A stretch of DNA of 64,000 bases, from assembly GCA_028583605.1 (NCBI GenBank), contig CM053330.1, positions 33,884,097 through 33,948,096 of the forward strand, read 5' to 3'. Below, piece after piece: positions 47,301-59,568 of this stretch. Each line of letters starts with the position of its first letter. The stretch's first letter is position 1. The translations under genes were made by a program, and so were the position numbers. This stretch comes from Dastarcus helophoroides (Eukaryota > Arthropoda > Insecta > Coleoptera > Bothrideridae). The notes beneath the pieces were generated by a model. The model saw only the letters and a program-made list of their open reading frames with translations, was not told the origin of the DNA and did no database searches.

Positions 47301-50300
47301 TTAAAAACCAGCATTTCTCCTTGAGGTTATCTTTTGTGAAATGTCTAAATTTTTTGGAATACTGCTTCTACATGAAATATTGAAAGTGTCACCGACATTT
47401 TGAAAAGCTGGAAGTCGGAATTATGAAAAAAAAGGTATAATACTGGGAATCACTTAAAATTTATTTATTTAAAATTTTGCAGAAAATAACATTTCTGGAA
47501 AAAGACTACTCACGTTTTGATTTTGAAATGAAGTTCGAATTTTAGGAAATGTAAACATCAGAAAAGAAAAAACTCTTGTTCTCAAATAAATGCCGGATTT
47601 GCTAAAGAAATTTTGATTTTAATGGTGAAATTCCGACTTTAAATTGAAATATGCAAATTTTCCCTTGAAATTTTAAATTTTTAGCAAATCGTAAATAATT
47701 TAAATTATTAACAGAAAAAAAAAAGTAATATTTAAACCTGGAACTGGAGACAAGATTCAACAACGATTAAGTAAAACAGCGATTCACAAACCAAGATCCA
47801 ACGCAATCGCTGCTTGGGGGCAATCTATAACAGATTGCTAATTCTTAACAGAAGGTTACTGAAAATTTAGAATTGTGAAAGGAGTAACTGGCGAAGATGT
47901 TCATTCAAGGAAGAAATTGAATTAATTGAAAAAAAGTCTAGAATTTTTAAGTTAAATTTTGAATTTTTCAAATAATTTAAATAACATAAACGTAATTTCG
48001 AGACTTCATTCGACAATCCAAAATGTCGAGAAAGTAATTAAAGGGAAAATGTGAAAAGAAGAACAAAATTAGAGTTCTGCTTATGACGAACCAATCTCTA
48101 AGGTACGAACTAAAATACTTAATAGTCATCTGTCAAAAAATGTTTTCAAAACTAAAGTTTCGAGTGTTAATCTCTTCATAAATAACAAACGCTTTTATGA
48201 TGTATTTTTGATGATAATGAACCTTAGTTTGTGGAAAACACAAGTCCGCTATGTTGCATCAGTAACCGGGTACATAAATTATTTGATTTGCTTATTAAAA
48301 TTCTACATGTTAATTGTAAAGTGCTGGAAGCCACGAACAAAAACGAATTTAAATTTTCTCTTGTTGAAATGTTAATTAAGTATGAAGGCTTAATAACAAA
48401 TCTGCACTACATTGCATTGACAATGGGCAAACTGATAAAATGATTCATTCGATATTTAAATGTTTTGCCTTTTTAATAACTTCCGGATAATTAATTACAT
48501 GTCGTGAATTTAAAGTATGTACTTGATACCAATATTTTAGTGTTCTCAATATTGTTTAGTTGTTAATAATTGAGAATATATCATAAATTTTTAAGGTCAA
48601 AATTAAATAGTACATGAAACATAACTACAATAGAATATACATGACAGTACTTTCGGACATTGAGGCGATTTCTTACAATCATTTTTATTCATTTATTGAA
48701 AACTTGATTTTTTATCAATTCAATTTAAAAATTGTTGACAACGGAAGCTAGAGACCCGTTGAAATTGATGTAGATTTTTGACAGAAGCTGAAACAGATTT
48801 TTTTTTTGTTTTTTACATCCACACTTCTAGGAATTAAATTTGTTGAAAAATTGTTCTCAAAATTTTCAATCCAATCAGTCAATCTTAATTATTTCTCTTG
48901 GTGAATTATTTTTGAGAATTATGGGAGAGACAGAAACCGAGCAGAGATAAGTTGGACCACGAATGAAAGAGTTGCAACAAGTTTTAGTGATTTTTCACTT
49001 TTTTCTTATAAATCCAAACAAGGGGAATTTTTCCAACGACCTGTTAATAACCCAGTTAACCGATTTTCTAATCCCGCTGTTACTCGTATTATCCCACATC
49101 CCACCCTATAAATACATCAAATGTGCATGCGGGCATGCGGTTCAAAGTAGTTAATTTAACTTTATGATGAATAGATTAGCTTGCGTGATTGATGAAACGT
49201 GTCCTCCAAATATAATTAATTTGTTTTATTAAGCAAAGTTGTTAGCGACAGGTTATGGAGTTTCTTTTCCTAGTTTACATGAAAAATGATGTTTCATTTT
49301 TAAATAGCAGTGATTTCTATTTTGTGAAAATTACGATGCATTTAATTTTGCATATTAGTACGTTTATTTCTCTATGCGAAAATGATCGATACCAGTGTTT
49401 ACATTTATTAAAATTTAGCTGTATTCATAAAATTAATAATCTGACGGCCAAATTACAAAATGTACAAAAGAAGAGCCTTTTCTATTGTGAAACAGCAATT
49501 TTAGACCAATATCGGACAACAAAAAGCACTTTCAACGTAAGTTTCTCGACCTTATCGCAGGGAAGTGCTTTTATACTATACATTTTATGCGGCTTTAATG
49601 AGACACTGTCACAAAGTTGTGCAGTCTGCTCGATGTTGTATAAACCCTAACATTCCTAATTTGCAAATTCACGTTATATGCCAGATAACACGGAAATTAA
49701 CGTCTCATCGGCACGCATATTTTAAGAATTTGATTTTGTCGCTTTTTGCTCAAAAAATAAAATGCGGAATATCAAATTCAACTATTTAATGTCTAATTCG
49801 TTAGTGTTTCTCGTGGCAAAAAGATATACAAGCGTATACGGTGAAATGCGGTAAGTTTGTAACGTTTGGTGCAATAGACATTTTTTAGTTTGAATTAAAG
49901 GACAAAATGCTGTAATGGTTCCATTGTAAATATGTAGGAAATTAATTTTAAAAAGATTTAGTTTCAAGATACGTAATTGCCCTTATTTTGTTCGACTTGT
50001 TTATATAAAAAGTAGAAATAATAATTTTAATGTACAAATTATGAAATTTTTATTTTTGATATTACCATTTGAAAATTTAAAAAAACATCATAGTTTTAAG
50101 TTTTCGCTTCTAGCGGCAGTTCCCATAACTGCCTATTTTTTTTTTGTGTAACTTCATTTCTTTATTCTTATTTGGAGTGTTTTCTCAAAACTTTCTATTT
50201 TAGTTTCGACTTTTTTCTGACAGGTTTCAATCCAATCTTGAAAGTTAAATATATATTTTCTAAAATTTCGATTTTAAATTTGAAATTTTTTTAAAGATCG

Positions 50301-53300
50301 CGGCTTTTACTTACATTTTTTTTCTGTATTACTACTACTACTACTACTACTAAGTGATATTGGGAATAATCGGGTATTATTTTTTTACCAATTTGTTATC
50401 AAATGAGGTTTATAGAAAAAGAACTTTAAAAGGAAATCCTCATATAATGTTTGCTGACGTAAGTCCATGCACGTCAAACTAAAACATAGTGTCCACTTGT
50501 ATTTACTTTTAAAAATAGTTACAAATATAGGTGCTATAAACAGATTTATGAGCAACATCCTTGCACGATATTATTTTTGGAACGGGTTACACATGTGTTT
50601 CAATTTTAATATTTTGTCATTGTAATTTGTAATATGCAGTGAATATGCTGCTTTACTACAGAGCTCAGTAACTATGCATAACTTGAATGCAGTAAAATAT
50701 AAATTATTGGAATGCGTAAATTGCACGAGGAGTAAACGCGATGTGTACAACACAGCTTCTAAAAGCGCGAAAATACAACGAACTGTTTCCGAATATGAAT
50801 TAAACATAGAACGCAACAATTCTAGCCTGTGTAATACCAATAGTAATAAAGATGATCATTCCAAACAGCTAGATAATTATATTAGGTTAATTGTACAGTT
50901 TAGTAAGTTCCATTTTGCTGTAAATAATTTTGTAAGTGATAATAGGCAAGTAAATTTGTATTTGACGATTTTCTAATGTTTTCACTTTTGCTGCTTTTAT
51001 TTTGCGTTTGGATGTTTGGTGTTCAATGCTTTTTTTGCTTTGAAAAAGTGTTTACATATTATTAACAATTTAGCTGGGCTCGGAAAATTATGTCCTAGAA
51101 CTTGTAAAAAAACACATGGTCAAAATTTTAAGAGATAGGAAAAATTTATAAAATATCGAACTTTGAGAAAAAAGTCGAAATTTCGACAATTTCTCCGGTT
51201 CTGATTAAAAAATGTTGAATCGAAACTTGAGAATGAATTAAATGAGTTTAATATAAAATTTTCGAAAAAATCCAATTTTGAGAAAAATTATACAACTTTG
51301 GAGGAAAAAGCGAAGTTTAAATATAAACTCGAAATTTTAGGAATGTTGTCGACCTTTAAGAAAGTCAAAATTTTCTAGAGCACAAATTTTAACTAAAAAA
51401 ATGTATACTTTGGCAATAAAGTTCGACTTTCACAATAATGAGATTTCGAAGAAAAGAAATTAATTTGGGAGAAATGATCTTCAATTGTGGGGAAAAAAAT
51501 GTTCGAAATTTCGCATATAACACGAATTAAAAATTTCAAAAAAATTCGAATTTTGAGAAAAATCATAAGATAATTTCGAGAGAAAAAAAATTAATTAAAA
51601 AAACTCGACATTTCCAGTAAAGTGGTATATGGAAATTTCCCAGTTAAAGTAAAATTTAAAGAAGGCAAGGTCTGAGAATGAAATTAAACTTGCGAAAGAG
51701 CAATTTTCGAGAGAAATGTCAAAATTTGCAGAAACACAAAACCCCGAATTTTGGAAAACAAGTAATATTTGTAACATTTCTAGGAAGTTGAATTTAAATA
51801 AAAGTATAAATTTTCGGAAAAAGTCGACATTTGAGAATCTTGGCGAAATTCGGAAAAACGAATTTTGAAAAGATCGAAATTTCGAGAAAAGGAACAACAT
51901 TATTATCGCAATTTAAAACAAAGTTGTTTTTGATAATAAGTCGTAATTTTAAAAGAGGAAAAAGCGAATTTTGAGAAAAAGTTGAAACCGCCTTAACATA
52001 TTTTTCCCAAAATTTTTAAATTATTGTCATGGCGTGTGTTAAAGAAACGTTTGAATAACCGGTCAAGCCATGTTTTATATTACATTTTATTTTTAATACC
52101 AACATACATTTGGTTATAAAAAGGTGCATTTTACATTTTAACGAAGAAAATATTTAAAATGAATTATCCTAGTAATAAATTCAATAAATCGCATCGCATC
52201 TGAGATTTCAAAAGCGACAAATGAACTATACGAGACATTATCGCAAAAATTGAAGGATAAAAATGTGAATTTTGTTTTTAATAATAAATTGTTTTAAAAG
52301 GTTGGTTTTTATTATGTTATTTTTATATCTGTTTCCAAATATTATTTTTATTTTTATTCGATTGTAGTCGTAAGAAAAATTCGTTGTACAAATCGCGCAG
52401 ATAGTCCATATCGTACTGGAACGATTGAGCACTCCGCCTGCAACATCAGGATCAAACTTTGTTATCGTGCGATAGAAACATCATATCCGCCCTTGTTGTA
52501 CAAACTACTATTGCAGCGCAATTATAGCAGCTTATAAATATCAATTGAATAAAATTTAAATACACATTTTATTACAATATTTTCAAACAGTCTTAGGGCA
52601 AATTATTTGTGGAGCTTACTTTGTTTAAAATAAACTTTAATTACCAACAGAGATGGCAATGTTGCTGACACTTTCGGAGTCTATTGTGAGCGTTACACTA
52701 TTGATTTTACGAACGTTTTATTTTCAGTTTGATGTATTAAAATGTCTACACCGAGTGTTTCAAAAATATCCGTATTAATTTATCTAATAAAATTTCAAAA
52801 GTAACATCGGTTCGAATGATTAATACGCCGTGAATTGTAACCACTTTATTTCCGAACTGATACCGGAACACTACAATTGTAATTCACGTAACACCGTTTG
52901 ATTAACTAACTTATTCATAGATTAACTAACTCAGGGCTGCAGGGGGGCTGCTTCCCCTTATCAAATTTTCTAGAAAATTCCTAACTAAATTTTTTAATTA
53001 CCCTTTGTTACAATATTATTAATAATAAAAAAACATGATATTATTTTTGAAAAAACAGAACAAGCAACATAAAGCCGTGTTATATAAACTAACACTGAAA
53101 GATATAGGAATAGCTTATTCTTATTTTCAGAGGGTATAAGAAGCTTGTCGGGTAAAAGTAAAAATCTTGTAATCTATTTATTCAGTTTTTTTTTTTAATT
53201 AGGCGAAGATGTGGCATTCTGATTAATGTCGGTTTCCGTTTTACTTTTACAGCGCCCTTATTACCGCCGAACCTGATCTTCCTCCGGATGCGTGGCTTAC

Positions 53301-56300
53301 TGGAGGAACTTTCGGTTCGCGCAATGCGCTGTTGGTTTTTAAGAGTTCGGCGCTGGCCACCGCCAACGAGTTATCTATTCAAGAAAAGCCAGCGAGCAAG
53401 CTTCACATCACCTACAAAGTAATGCAAACGGAAACTAAATTATTGTCGAAATTACTGGACTCGCACGGTTTGACGGAAGTGGCACCCAATTCGTCTGATT
53501 TCAATTTACTTTGGACTGGATCTCATCTAAAGCCAGGTAAAACGGTTTTTAAGTTGTCTGTATTTTTTTGTAATAAATCGTCTTATTAGGGACATTAAGA
53601 GCTTTGGGACCATACCAGAGAGTGAATCATTTCCCGAGGTCGTACGAATTAACGAGAAAAGATCGTTTATACAAAAATATCGAAAGAATGCAACATGCCA
53701 AAGGATTTAAAAGCTTCGATTTTATACCTCAGACATTTGTGATGCCAAACGAATATAAGGAGTTGTGTTCAGCTCATTTAAAATCCAAAGGACCTTGGAT
53801 CGTTAAACCGGTGGCTTCAAGTAGGGGGCGCGGTAATTTCGACATCGATTCAGCTTTTGTATTTATTTAAAAATGTTACATATTTCAGGAATATTCATTG
53901 TAGAATCACCAAATCAAGTGCCTATGGATGAACCTCTTGTTGTTGCCAAATATATATCAAATCCTTTGTTAGTTAAGGGGCATAAATGTGATCTCCGATT
54001 ATATGTAGTTGTTACCTCATTTGATCCTTTAATAATATATATTTATGAGGAAGGTTTAGTTCGGTTTGCCACTGTAAGATACAATCCTAGTCATAAGCAG
54101 CTGTGGAATCCATGTATGCATCTATGTAACTACAGTATTAATAAGTACCATAGTGATTATGTCAAGTAAGTAATAATTTCATAAAATGGATGTTGCTTTG
54201 CAGTATTTTTGCTCAACATTTATCATCACTTACATTGATAATTTTATTACTTTTTTTTCTATAAATGTTCATATAACTTCCATTGAAAGTTTCAACATTA
54301 AAATGCATTAAAAGTTAGTGATACGGTTCCGAGAAACCTGAATGGTTAACATTTTTAAAAATTCATCCCATAAGGGGGTAAAGTCTACATAATAAAACTC
54401 ATAACGCTAACTGGCAGACAACGCACAGTTTAAATCTGTGCATGAAATTACATACAGAAGTTCCTTATACAAAGTGTGTTCAAAAAGTAAGGTGACTTCA
54501 AGTTTCGCGGGCAACGTAAATTCGATTATCGATTTGTTGTTGTGTTCTTGTTGTTGTTGTGTTGGTACACATGTCCCGAACATATGTTCACAGTTTCAAG
54601 TACATAGCCTACTTAGTTTGTTTTTGACAGATAAAGAGGTTAGACATATTTTGTTGTGCTCGGCGATTTTCTATTATAAAAAATGGAACAAAGAGTTTGC
54701 ATCAAATTTTGTGTGAAAAATGGAATCACGTGCTCTAAAACATTTGAAATGTTGACAATGGCGTACGGTGAGTCTGCTCTAAATTAAAAAAATGTTTACA
54801 AGTGTTATAAACACCGAGAAGAAACTGACGACGAACCTCGCTCTGAACGCCCCAGAACATCAACAACATGAGATATCGTCGAAACTGAAGAAAATTGTTT
54901 TTGATAATCATCGAATTATCATAAGAAAAGTTGCTGAGAATGTTGGCATATCAGTCGGCGCGTGTAATGCAATTTTTTCGAATGTTTTGGGCATGATACG
55001 TGTGTCAGCGAAGTTTGTTCCGAAACTTCTGAATTTTGATCAGAAGAACCGTCGCTCGAGCATCGCTCAGGAGCTCTTGAACGTCGTCAGTGATAATCCC
55101 GATTTGCTCAAAAGGGTCGTAACTGGTGACGAATCATGGGTATATGGTTATGACGTCGAAACCGAAGCCCAATCGTCCCAATGGAAGCACCCAGGAAAGC
55201 CAAGACCGAAAAAAGCACGCCAAGTCCGATCAAATGTCAAAGTTTTGCTCATTGTTTTTTTCGACTACCATGGTGTAGTGCATCAGGAGTTTTTACCTCA
55301 AGGTCGCTCGATCAATAAAGAGTATTACCTTGAAGTTGTGTGTCGTTTGCGAGAAGCAATACGAAAAAAACGTCCGGAATTGTGGAAAAATAATTCATGG
55401 CTTTTGCATCACGATAATGCACCTGCTCATTCATCGTGGCTTGTGAGAGGTTTTTTGGTCAACAACGACAAGACAATCATGCCTCAGCCACCGTATTCAC
55501 CGGATTTGGCCCCCTGCGACTTTTTCCTGTTCCCAAAACCTAAAAGACCTATGAAAGGACTGAGATTTGCAACGATTGATGAAATAAAAACTGCATCGCT
55601 AGAGGAGCGCTAGACTATACTAAAAAGTGCTTGTGAGGGGTGCTTTGAAGATTGGAAAAAGCGTTCGCACAAGTGCATTGTATCTATATTTTTTCATAAA
55701 AATATAGTCACTTTACTTTTTGAACAGACCTCGAATAACGACGATTCAATCAAAATTTCGAATATTGAAAATTTTGATGTATTTTGTAAAATTCTGCTTT
55801 CTCGAAATTTTGACTTTTTAGTTAGACTTGTTTCAAAAACTGCTCCATTTTTGAAATTTCGAGTTCTTTGAAAGTTCGAGTTTTCAAAATCTTGAGTTTT
55901 TGAAAACTTCGACATTTCCACTTTTCATAATTTCGGTTGTTTTTTTTAAATTGTAGATTAATATAAAAGTTTCATTTGTTTATCAAAATTCCCACTTTTC
56001 AGAATTTCGATTTATTTTGAAAATTTCCACTTTCCCGAAATTTCGACTTATTGGTTTTTCGTTTCTTTTGAAAAATCCTCTTTTTTTTGAAAATTTCGAC
56101 GCTTTCCGAAATTTAGAGTTTTTAAAAACGACTTTTTGACAATTTCCACATTTCAAAATTTCCGATTTTTATAATTTCGATTTTTTCTCATAATCTTGGC
56201 TTAGTTAAACATTTGGATTCTTTATCAATCTTCAAGTTTTATTCTGAAAATTTCCGTTTTCTAGAAATGTTGATTTTTTCGTAAATGTAGACTTCTTCTA

Positions 56301-59300
56301 AAAAAATTCTCTTTTTTTGAAATTTGATTAATTTTCGAAATTTTTACTTTGCCGAAATGTTGACTTTCTTTTAAATTATGACTTATTCTGAAATATTTAA
56401 TTTTTTTTAAATTTCGACGCTCTCTAAACTTTCGAGTTTTTAAAATCTTCACTTTCTGAAAATTTCCACATTTGAAAATTTCCGCTTTTCATGATTTCGA
56501 TTTTTTCTTTAAAATTTTTGGTTTAAAAGTTTCGATTATTTATCAAAATTTTGATTTATTTTGAGAAATTTCCCTTTAAAAAAAAATTCGACACTCTGAA
56601 ATTTTAAGTTTTCAAGATTTTGTATCTGGATTTTCATTTGTTTGTTGAATTGAAAATTTCTGCTCTTGCTAAAAATGTTGCCGATTTTTGAGAGCTTTCC
56701 ATTTGCCAAGATTTCTTTCTATGTTCATATCGTCCTAACTTATTAGTAGGAAATTAGGTAATGAAAATTTTTTTGTTTATTAGCTAGTTGGAAACAATTG
56801 ATTATAGTTGCGCCTTATGGTATAAAAAATTAATTTATAAAATTTTTGGCTCGGTTCCTTTAAAAAGGCTTCGTGACTGACCGACTGAGTGACTCACTGA
56901 TTTAGATCAAAAACGTTTAAGGACGTGATATAATTGTATTATAGTTTTTATTTTATAATATTGTAAAAAACAATAACTATGAGTCATTTAATTCGGTTTG
57001 TATGATGATCGAAACTGTTTTTTGAGAATTTAGAATTTTCCGTATAAATATCCTTGAAAGAAAAATGATAAATTTTCTGTTTTTATCATAGTAATCTATT
57101 GCTTCAGCTTTTGCTTTTTCATTGCCAAATAACTCAGTTTGCTCAATTTACAGTTAGTATTTCAATTTTTGTAAATATTCTATTATTCTTTTTAAGAGCT
57201 GAAGACCCTACTGCGGAGAATGTTGGTCATAAGTGGACGCTAAGCGCTTTCCTAAGACATTTAAAATCGATAGGGGAGAACACCTCTTTATTAATGTCCC
57301 AAATTGAAGATCTGATAGTTAAAGCAGTGCTTGCATCCGCCCACTCCATTATATCAGCTTGTCGTATGTTTGTACCACATTTGAGCAATTGTTTTGGTAA
57401 AATATCTCCTTACTATTATTTTTAATTCTGTATTATTGCTTCATTCAGAATTGTATGGATTTGATATTTTAATCGATGAGAATATGAAACCGTGGCTGCT
57501 CGAAGTTAACCTGTCGCCATCGCTAGGTTGTGATAGCCCTTTGGATGTGCGACTAAAATCGGCTATGTTGGCCGATCTCCTAACGTTAGTCGGGATACCT
57601 GCCGTAGATCCGTTGGCAAAACACTCTAGCAGCTCTATCGGAAGCAGCAGCAGTAAACGTAGCAGCATTAAAATGAAGTTGAGCAACGTACTATACTCAC
57701 TACGACCGTTGCCTTGAGACTGATATGATATTTTGCAGTGTCGCCAAGTACATTCCGCCGATGGTTTGAGCAATAATACACTGCCTAAAAGACATAATAG
57801 TCAAAATAAACAACAATCATCGAATGCGATCCACTTATCTTACGAGGAAACGCGTCTTGTAAAACTGACCAAAGAACAGTTTGAAAGAAGAGGAGGTTAC
57901 GTTCGAATTTTTCCAACCATCGATAGTTGGGCAAAATATTCCGCCTACTTAGGTAGCTTGAATGAAAAATTTTCGACATTGGCACTTTAGTACACTCGTG
58001 CTCCTTTTAGATCCAACGACCGGAATCCCTATAACAGGAATGGGGAATACCTCCAGTATGTACAATTTTCAAGCCGGTCATAATTACAACCTTTTAATTT
58101 ACACACAATTGTTTCCCGATGTTCCAATCACCACCAAAAACTTCGAAAAATTGAATCTTCGCTGTAATTCTCGAGAAAGAACTCGTTCTGCATCTACTGA
58201 TGGTCGTTCTTCGGGTACGATTTTTAAACTAAGGTTGAGCACATACTCATATGTCGTTGATCATAGAAATTTAATACTACGATGATGTTTTAAAATTTTT
58301 AATTTCTAGAATATCAAACGTCACGCCTGGATCGATATGAAAGGATGCTCATTCAAGGTCATCGATCATCTCTTTGTCCAAATTCCTTACTAAAAGAATC
58401 TAATTCAACAGAATTGCGGAAACAGGTGCTTGACTTAATGAAAAATGGCAGAAAAATGTCGTAAGTTAACAAAAACGTTCCTTGAAAAATCTTGTACGTT
58501 GGAAGTTAAAAAAATCAATTACGAAACGGTTAATTTATTATTTGAATAATATTAATAATACGATATTTTATTTATATTTTTAAACTGATCACTCAATTGT
58601 TATAGAGAATAAATGAGCAAAACTAAACCATTAAAGTTTTCATTTTACATAAATCAAAATTAACTTCTTAGTTATAAATTATATTTTAACTTTCAAATGC
58701 GAAATATTTAACTATTGAATTCGAATTTTATTGCGTTTATTTGCAGTCAAAGAGAAACGAGGAAAACTTTTAGCCGCTACTTGACTAAAATTCTGGAAAG
58801 AATTTCTTCAGAACCCGATCAAGATGATCATATTGAAATAGTGCTGAAATTTTTACAAAAAGCATCCAGTTATTTAAGATCACCGTTCGCAATAAAGGTA
58901 AGCTTTAAAATACAGTACAACTAATAATTTATTCATTTGAATTGTTAGATGCCAAACAATTACTTGGACCCTAAAGCAAAAGCTGCCATTATTGCTAAAC
59001 AACTTAGCGACTTTTTACACCTTTATAATAGAGAAACTGAATGCTATGTGGACAAAACCGATCACGGGTTTAGTATTCCGCCAGATCTTCACCAAAATTT
59101 TCTTAATGCTGCAAGGTATGTTATTTAACTCTTAACTTATTATTTATTTATAAAGTAAATAGTAATGTGCCTGGGAATATTTCCGGAAAGTTATCAGCTC
59201 TGGTAAATTATCAAATTTTTAAGAATTCAAAGCGATAGTATAGAGGATGTTTCAATTGTAATGTCAATAATTATAACCAAATATAGCACTATTACTATTG

Positions 59301-59568
59301 CCGACCCTATTGTCTCGATTCAAAATATGACAGTGGCACATTACTAATGGTAAGTTGATCGTAAGTAACCAGAGTTCATTTTAGAGAATCCGATCTGGAA
59401 GAAGTTCTAATAGCGCAAACGTGCAATTCACAAAGAAGAGCTACTCCAAGCAAAGGTGTAAAAGGTGTGCTAAAAAGTATCCCAAATGTAGGTAATCCTT
59501 ATGGAATAAAAGCTCCGTTCAAATGTTCAAAAGATAAACAACCTAGCAGAGGTACAAGTTTATCTTGA
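44313..59568 (+). CDS. TTLL5: tubulin glutamylase TTLL5, complete or nearly so
   Basis: Fourteen coding exons in phase: 44313-44380, 46507-46641, 46694-46813, 53253-53536, 53590-53832, 53889-54165, 57197-57396, 57449-57687, 57739-57952, 58011-58214, 58310-58460, 58747-58897, 58949-59115 and 59385-59568; 2637 bp, 878 residues. The TTL domain (about 120-500) shows [68 protein letters not shown] (ATP grasp), [54 protein letters not shown] and [20 protein letters not shown] (metal- and ATP-binding end). After it come [20 protein letters not shown] (tubulin-contact region of TTLL4/5/7-type enzymes) and [29 protein letters not shown], matching human TTLL5. Family knowledge: it adds glutamate branches to tubulin in cilia and spermatozoa. 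The first three exons are joined by phase only and have no recognised similarity. A donor at 59551 could allow another 3' end. Intron 3 is 6.4 kb. Confidence 0.92.
45496..46194 (-). mobile_element. 699-bp deleted hAT element with intact ends and 8-bp target duplication
   Basis: The termini are perfect inverted repeats CAGTGGTTTCCAACCT (45496 onward) and AGGTTGGAAACCACTG (to 46194). They are flanked by the same 8-bp TATTATAG at 45488-45495 and 46195-46202, the hAT hallmark. Inside, the minus strand encodes the C-terminal dimerisation region of the transposase ([29 protein letters not shown]), in the style of the ZBED/FAM200-related hAT group. Its upstream continuation ([19 protein letters not shown], then FWLR) is cut by a 35-bp insertion. 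The element is therefore non-autonomous. It sits in the second TTLL5 intron. Confidence 0.93.
45983..46024. repeat. 28-bp palindromic insertion flanked by 7-bp direct repeats
   Basis: CTCGTAG at 45983-45989 is repeated at 46018-46024. Between them 45990-46017 is a perfect hairpin (CGTTGATTGAAT-ACAT-ATTCAATCAACG). Removing the palindrome plus one CTCGTAG restores a continuous transposase frame (FWLR joined to [14 protein letters not shown]). So a tiny palindromic sequence was inserted with a 7-bp duplication after the hAT copy had formed or in its parent. Confidence 0.8.
47340..48070. repeat. diverged A-rich quasi-repeat tract containing MITE copy 3
   Basis: AAATTTTGATT, GAAATTCCGAC, TTGAAAAAAAGTC and TCGAGAAAG words of the same general kind as the stronger tracts, but more diverged. 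MITE copy 3 at 47812-47900 interrupts it. Confidence 0.4.
47812..47900. mobile_element. foldback MITE, copy 3 (partial)
   Basis: GGGGGCAATCTATAACAGATTGC followed by TAATTCTTAACAGAAGGTTACTG (both shown in part) and GTGAAAGGAGTAACTGGCGAAGATG match the middle of the copies at 1948-2120 and 3822-3979. The outer arms are lost or diverged. Confidence 0.6.
50329..50352. repeat. (ACT)n microsatellite
   Basis: Eight uninterrupted ACT units in the large TTLL5 intron. Confidence 0.9.
51110..52010. repeat. A-rich TCGAAATTTT quasi-repeat tract
   Basis: Recurring AAAAAGTCGAAATTTCGA-, GAAATTTTAGG- and TTTTGAGAAAAA-type words. It differs from other tracts in having many GAGAAAAA units. A-rich on plus. The 101-codon minus-strand ORF here is Phe/Ser low-complexity sequence, not a gene. 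Confidence 0.55.
54470..55733 (+). mobile_element. mariner element, inactive, 1264 bp
   Basis: The terminal inverted repeats share GTTCAAAAAGTAA(G/A)GTGAC (left from 54470, right ending 55733). A TA precedes the left end; the right flank is AA, so the target duplication is eroded. The transposase has the DD34D arrangement: [22 protein letters not shown], and [16 protein letters not shown] with 34 residues between the second and third Asp. The N-terminal part (ATG at 54683, [19 protein letters not shown]) is separated by an in-frame stop and a frame change, and the C-terminal end by another stop at about 55611. It cannot encode a full protein. It lies in the 3.0 kb intron between TTL-domain exons of TTLL5. 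Confidence 0.92.
55735..56705. repeat. T-rich TCGAAATTTT quasi-repeat tract next to mariner
   Basis: AAATTTCGACTT, GAAAATTTCCACTTT and TTTCGAGTTTT words recur densely. The tract begins immediately at the right end of the mariner element, so mariner inserted at or into its border. Confidence 0.6.

Larger units (their letters stand above)
46814..53252. other. large TTLL5 intron, overview
   Basis: Apart from the items listed separately (A-rich tracts 47340-48070 and 51110-52010, MITE copy 3, microsatellite) this 6.4 kb intron is AT-rich and without supported genes. The stretches 46815-47340, 48080-50180, 50360-51100 and 52020-53250 show no repeat relation that I can see. The acceptor at 53252 fits the phase of the donor at 46814. 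Confidence 0.45.

Noticed and set aside
49255..49650. 131-codon plus-strand ORF in the large TTLL5 intron
   Set aside because: Composition is that of random AT-rich DNA (Phe, Leu, Asn, Lys, Ser), with no domain, splice context or similarity I recognise.
50674..50976. 100-codon plus-strand ORF
   Set aside because: No family resemblance and no promoter or splice context; the length is unexceptional for this amount of AT-rich intron.
54792..54900. N-terminus of the long mariner ORF starting at 54792
   Set aside because: This part is read out of the transposase frame after a frame change; the true N-terminal remnant begins at 54683 in another frame.
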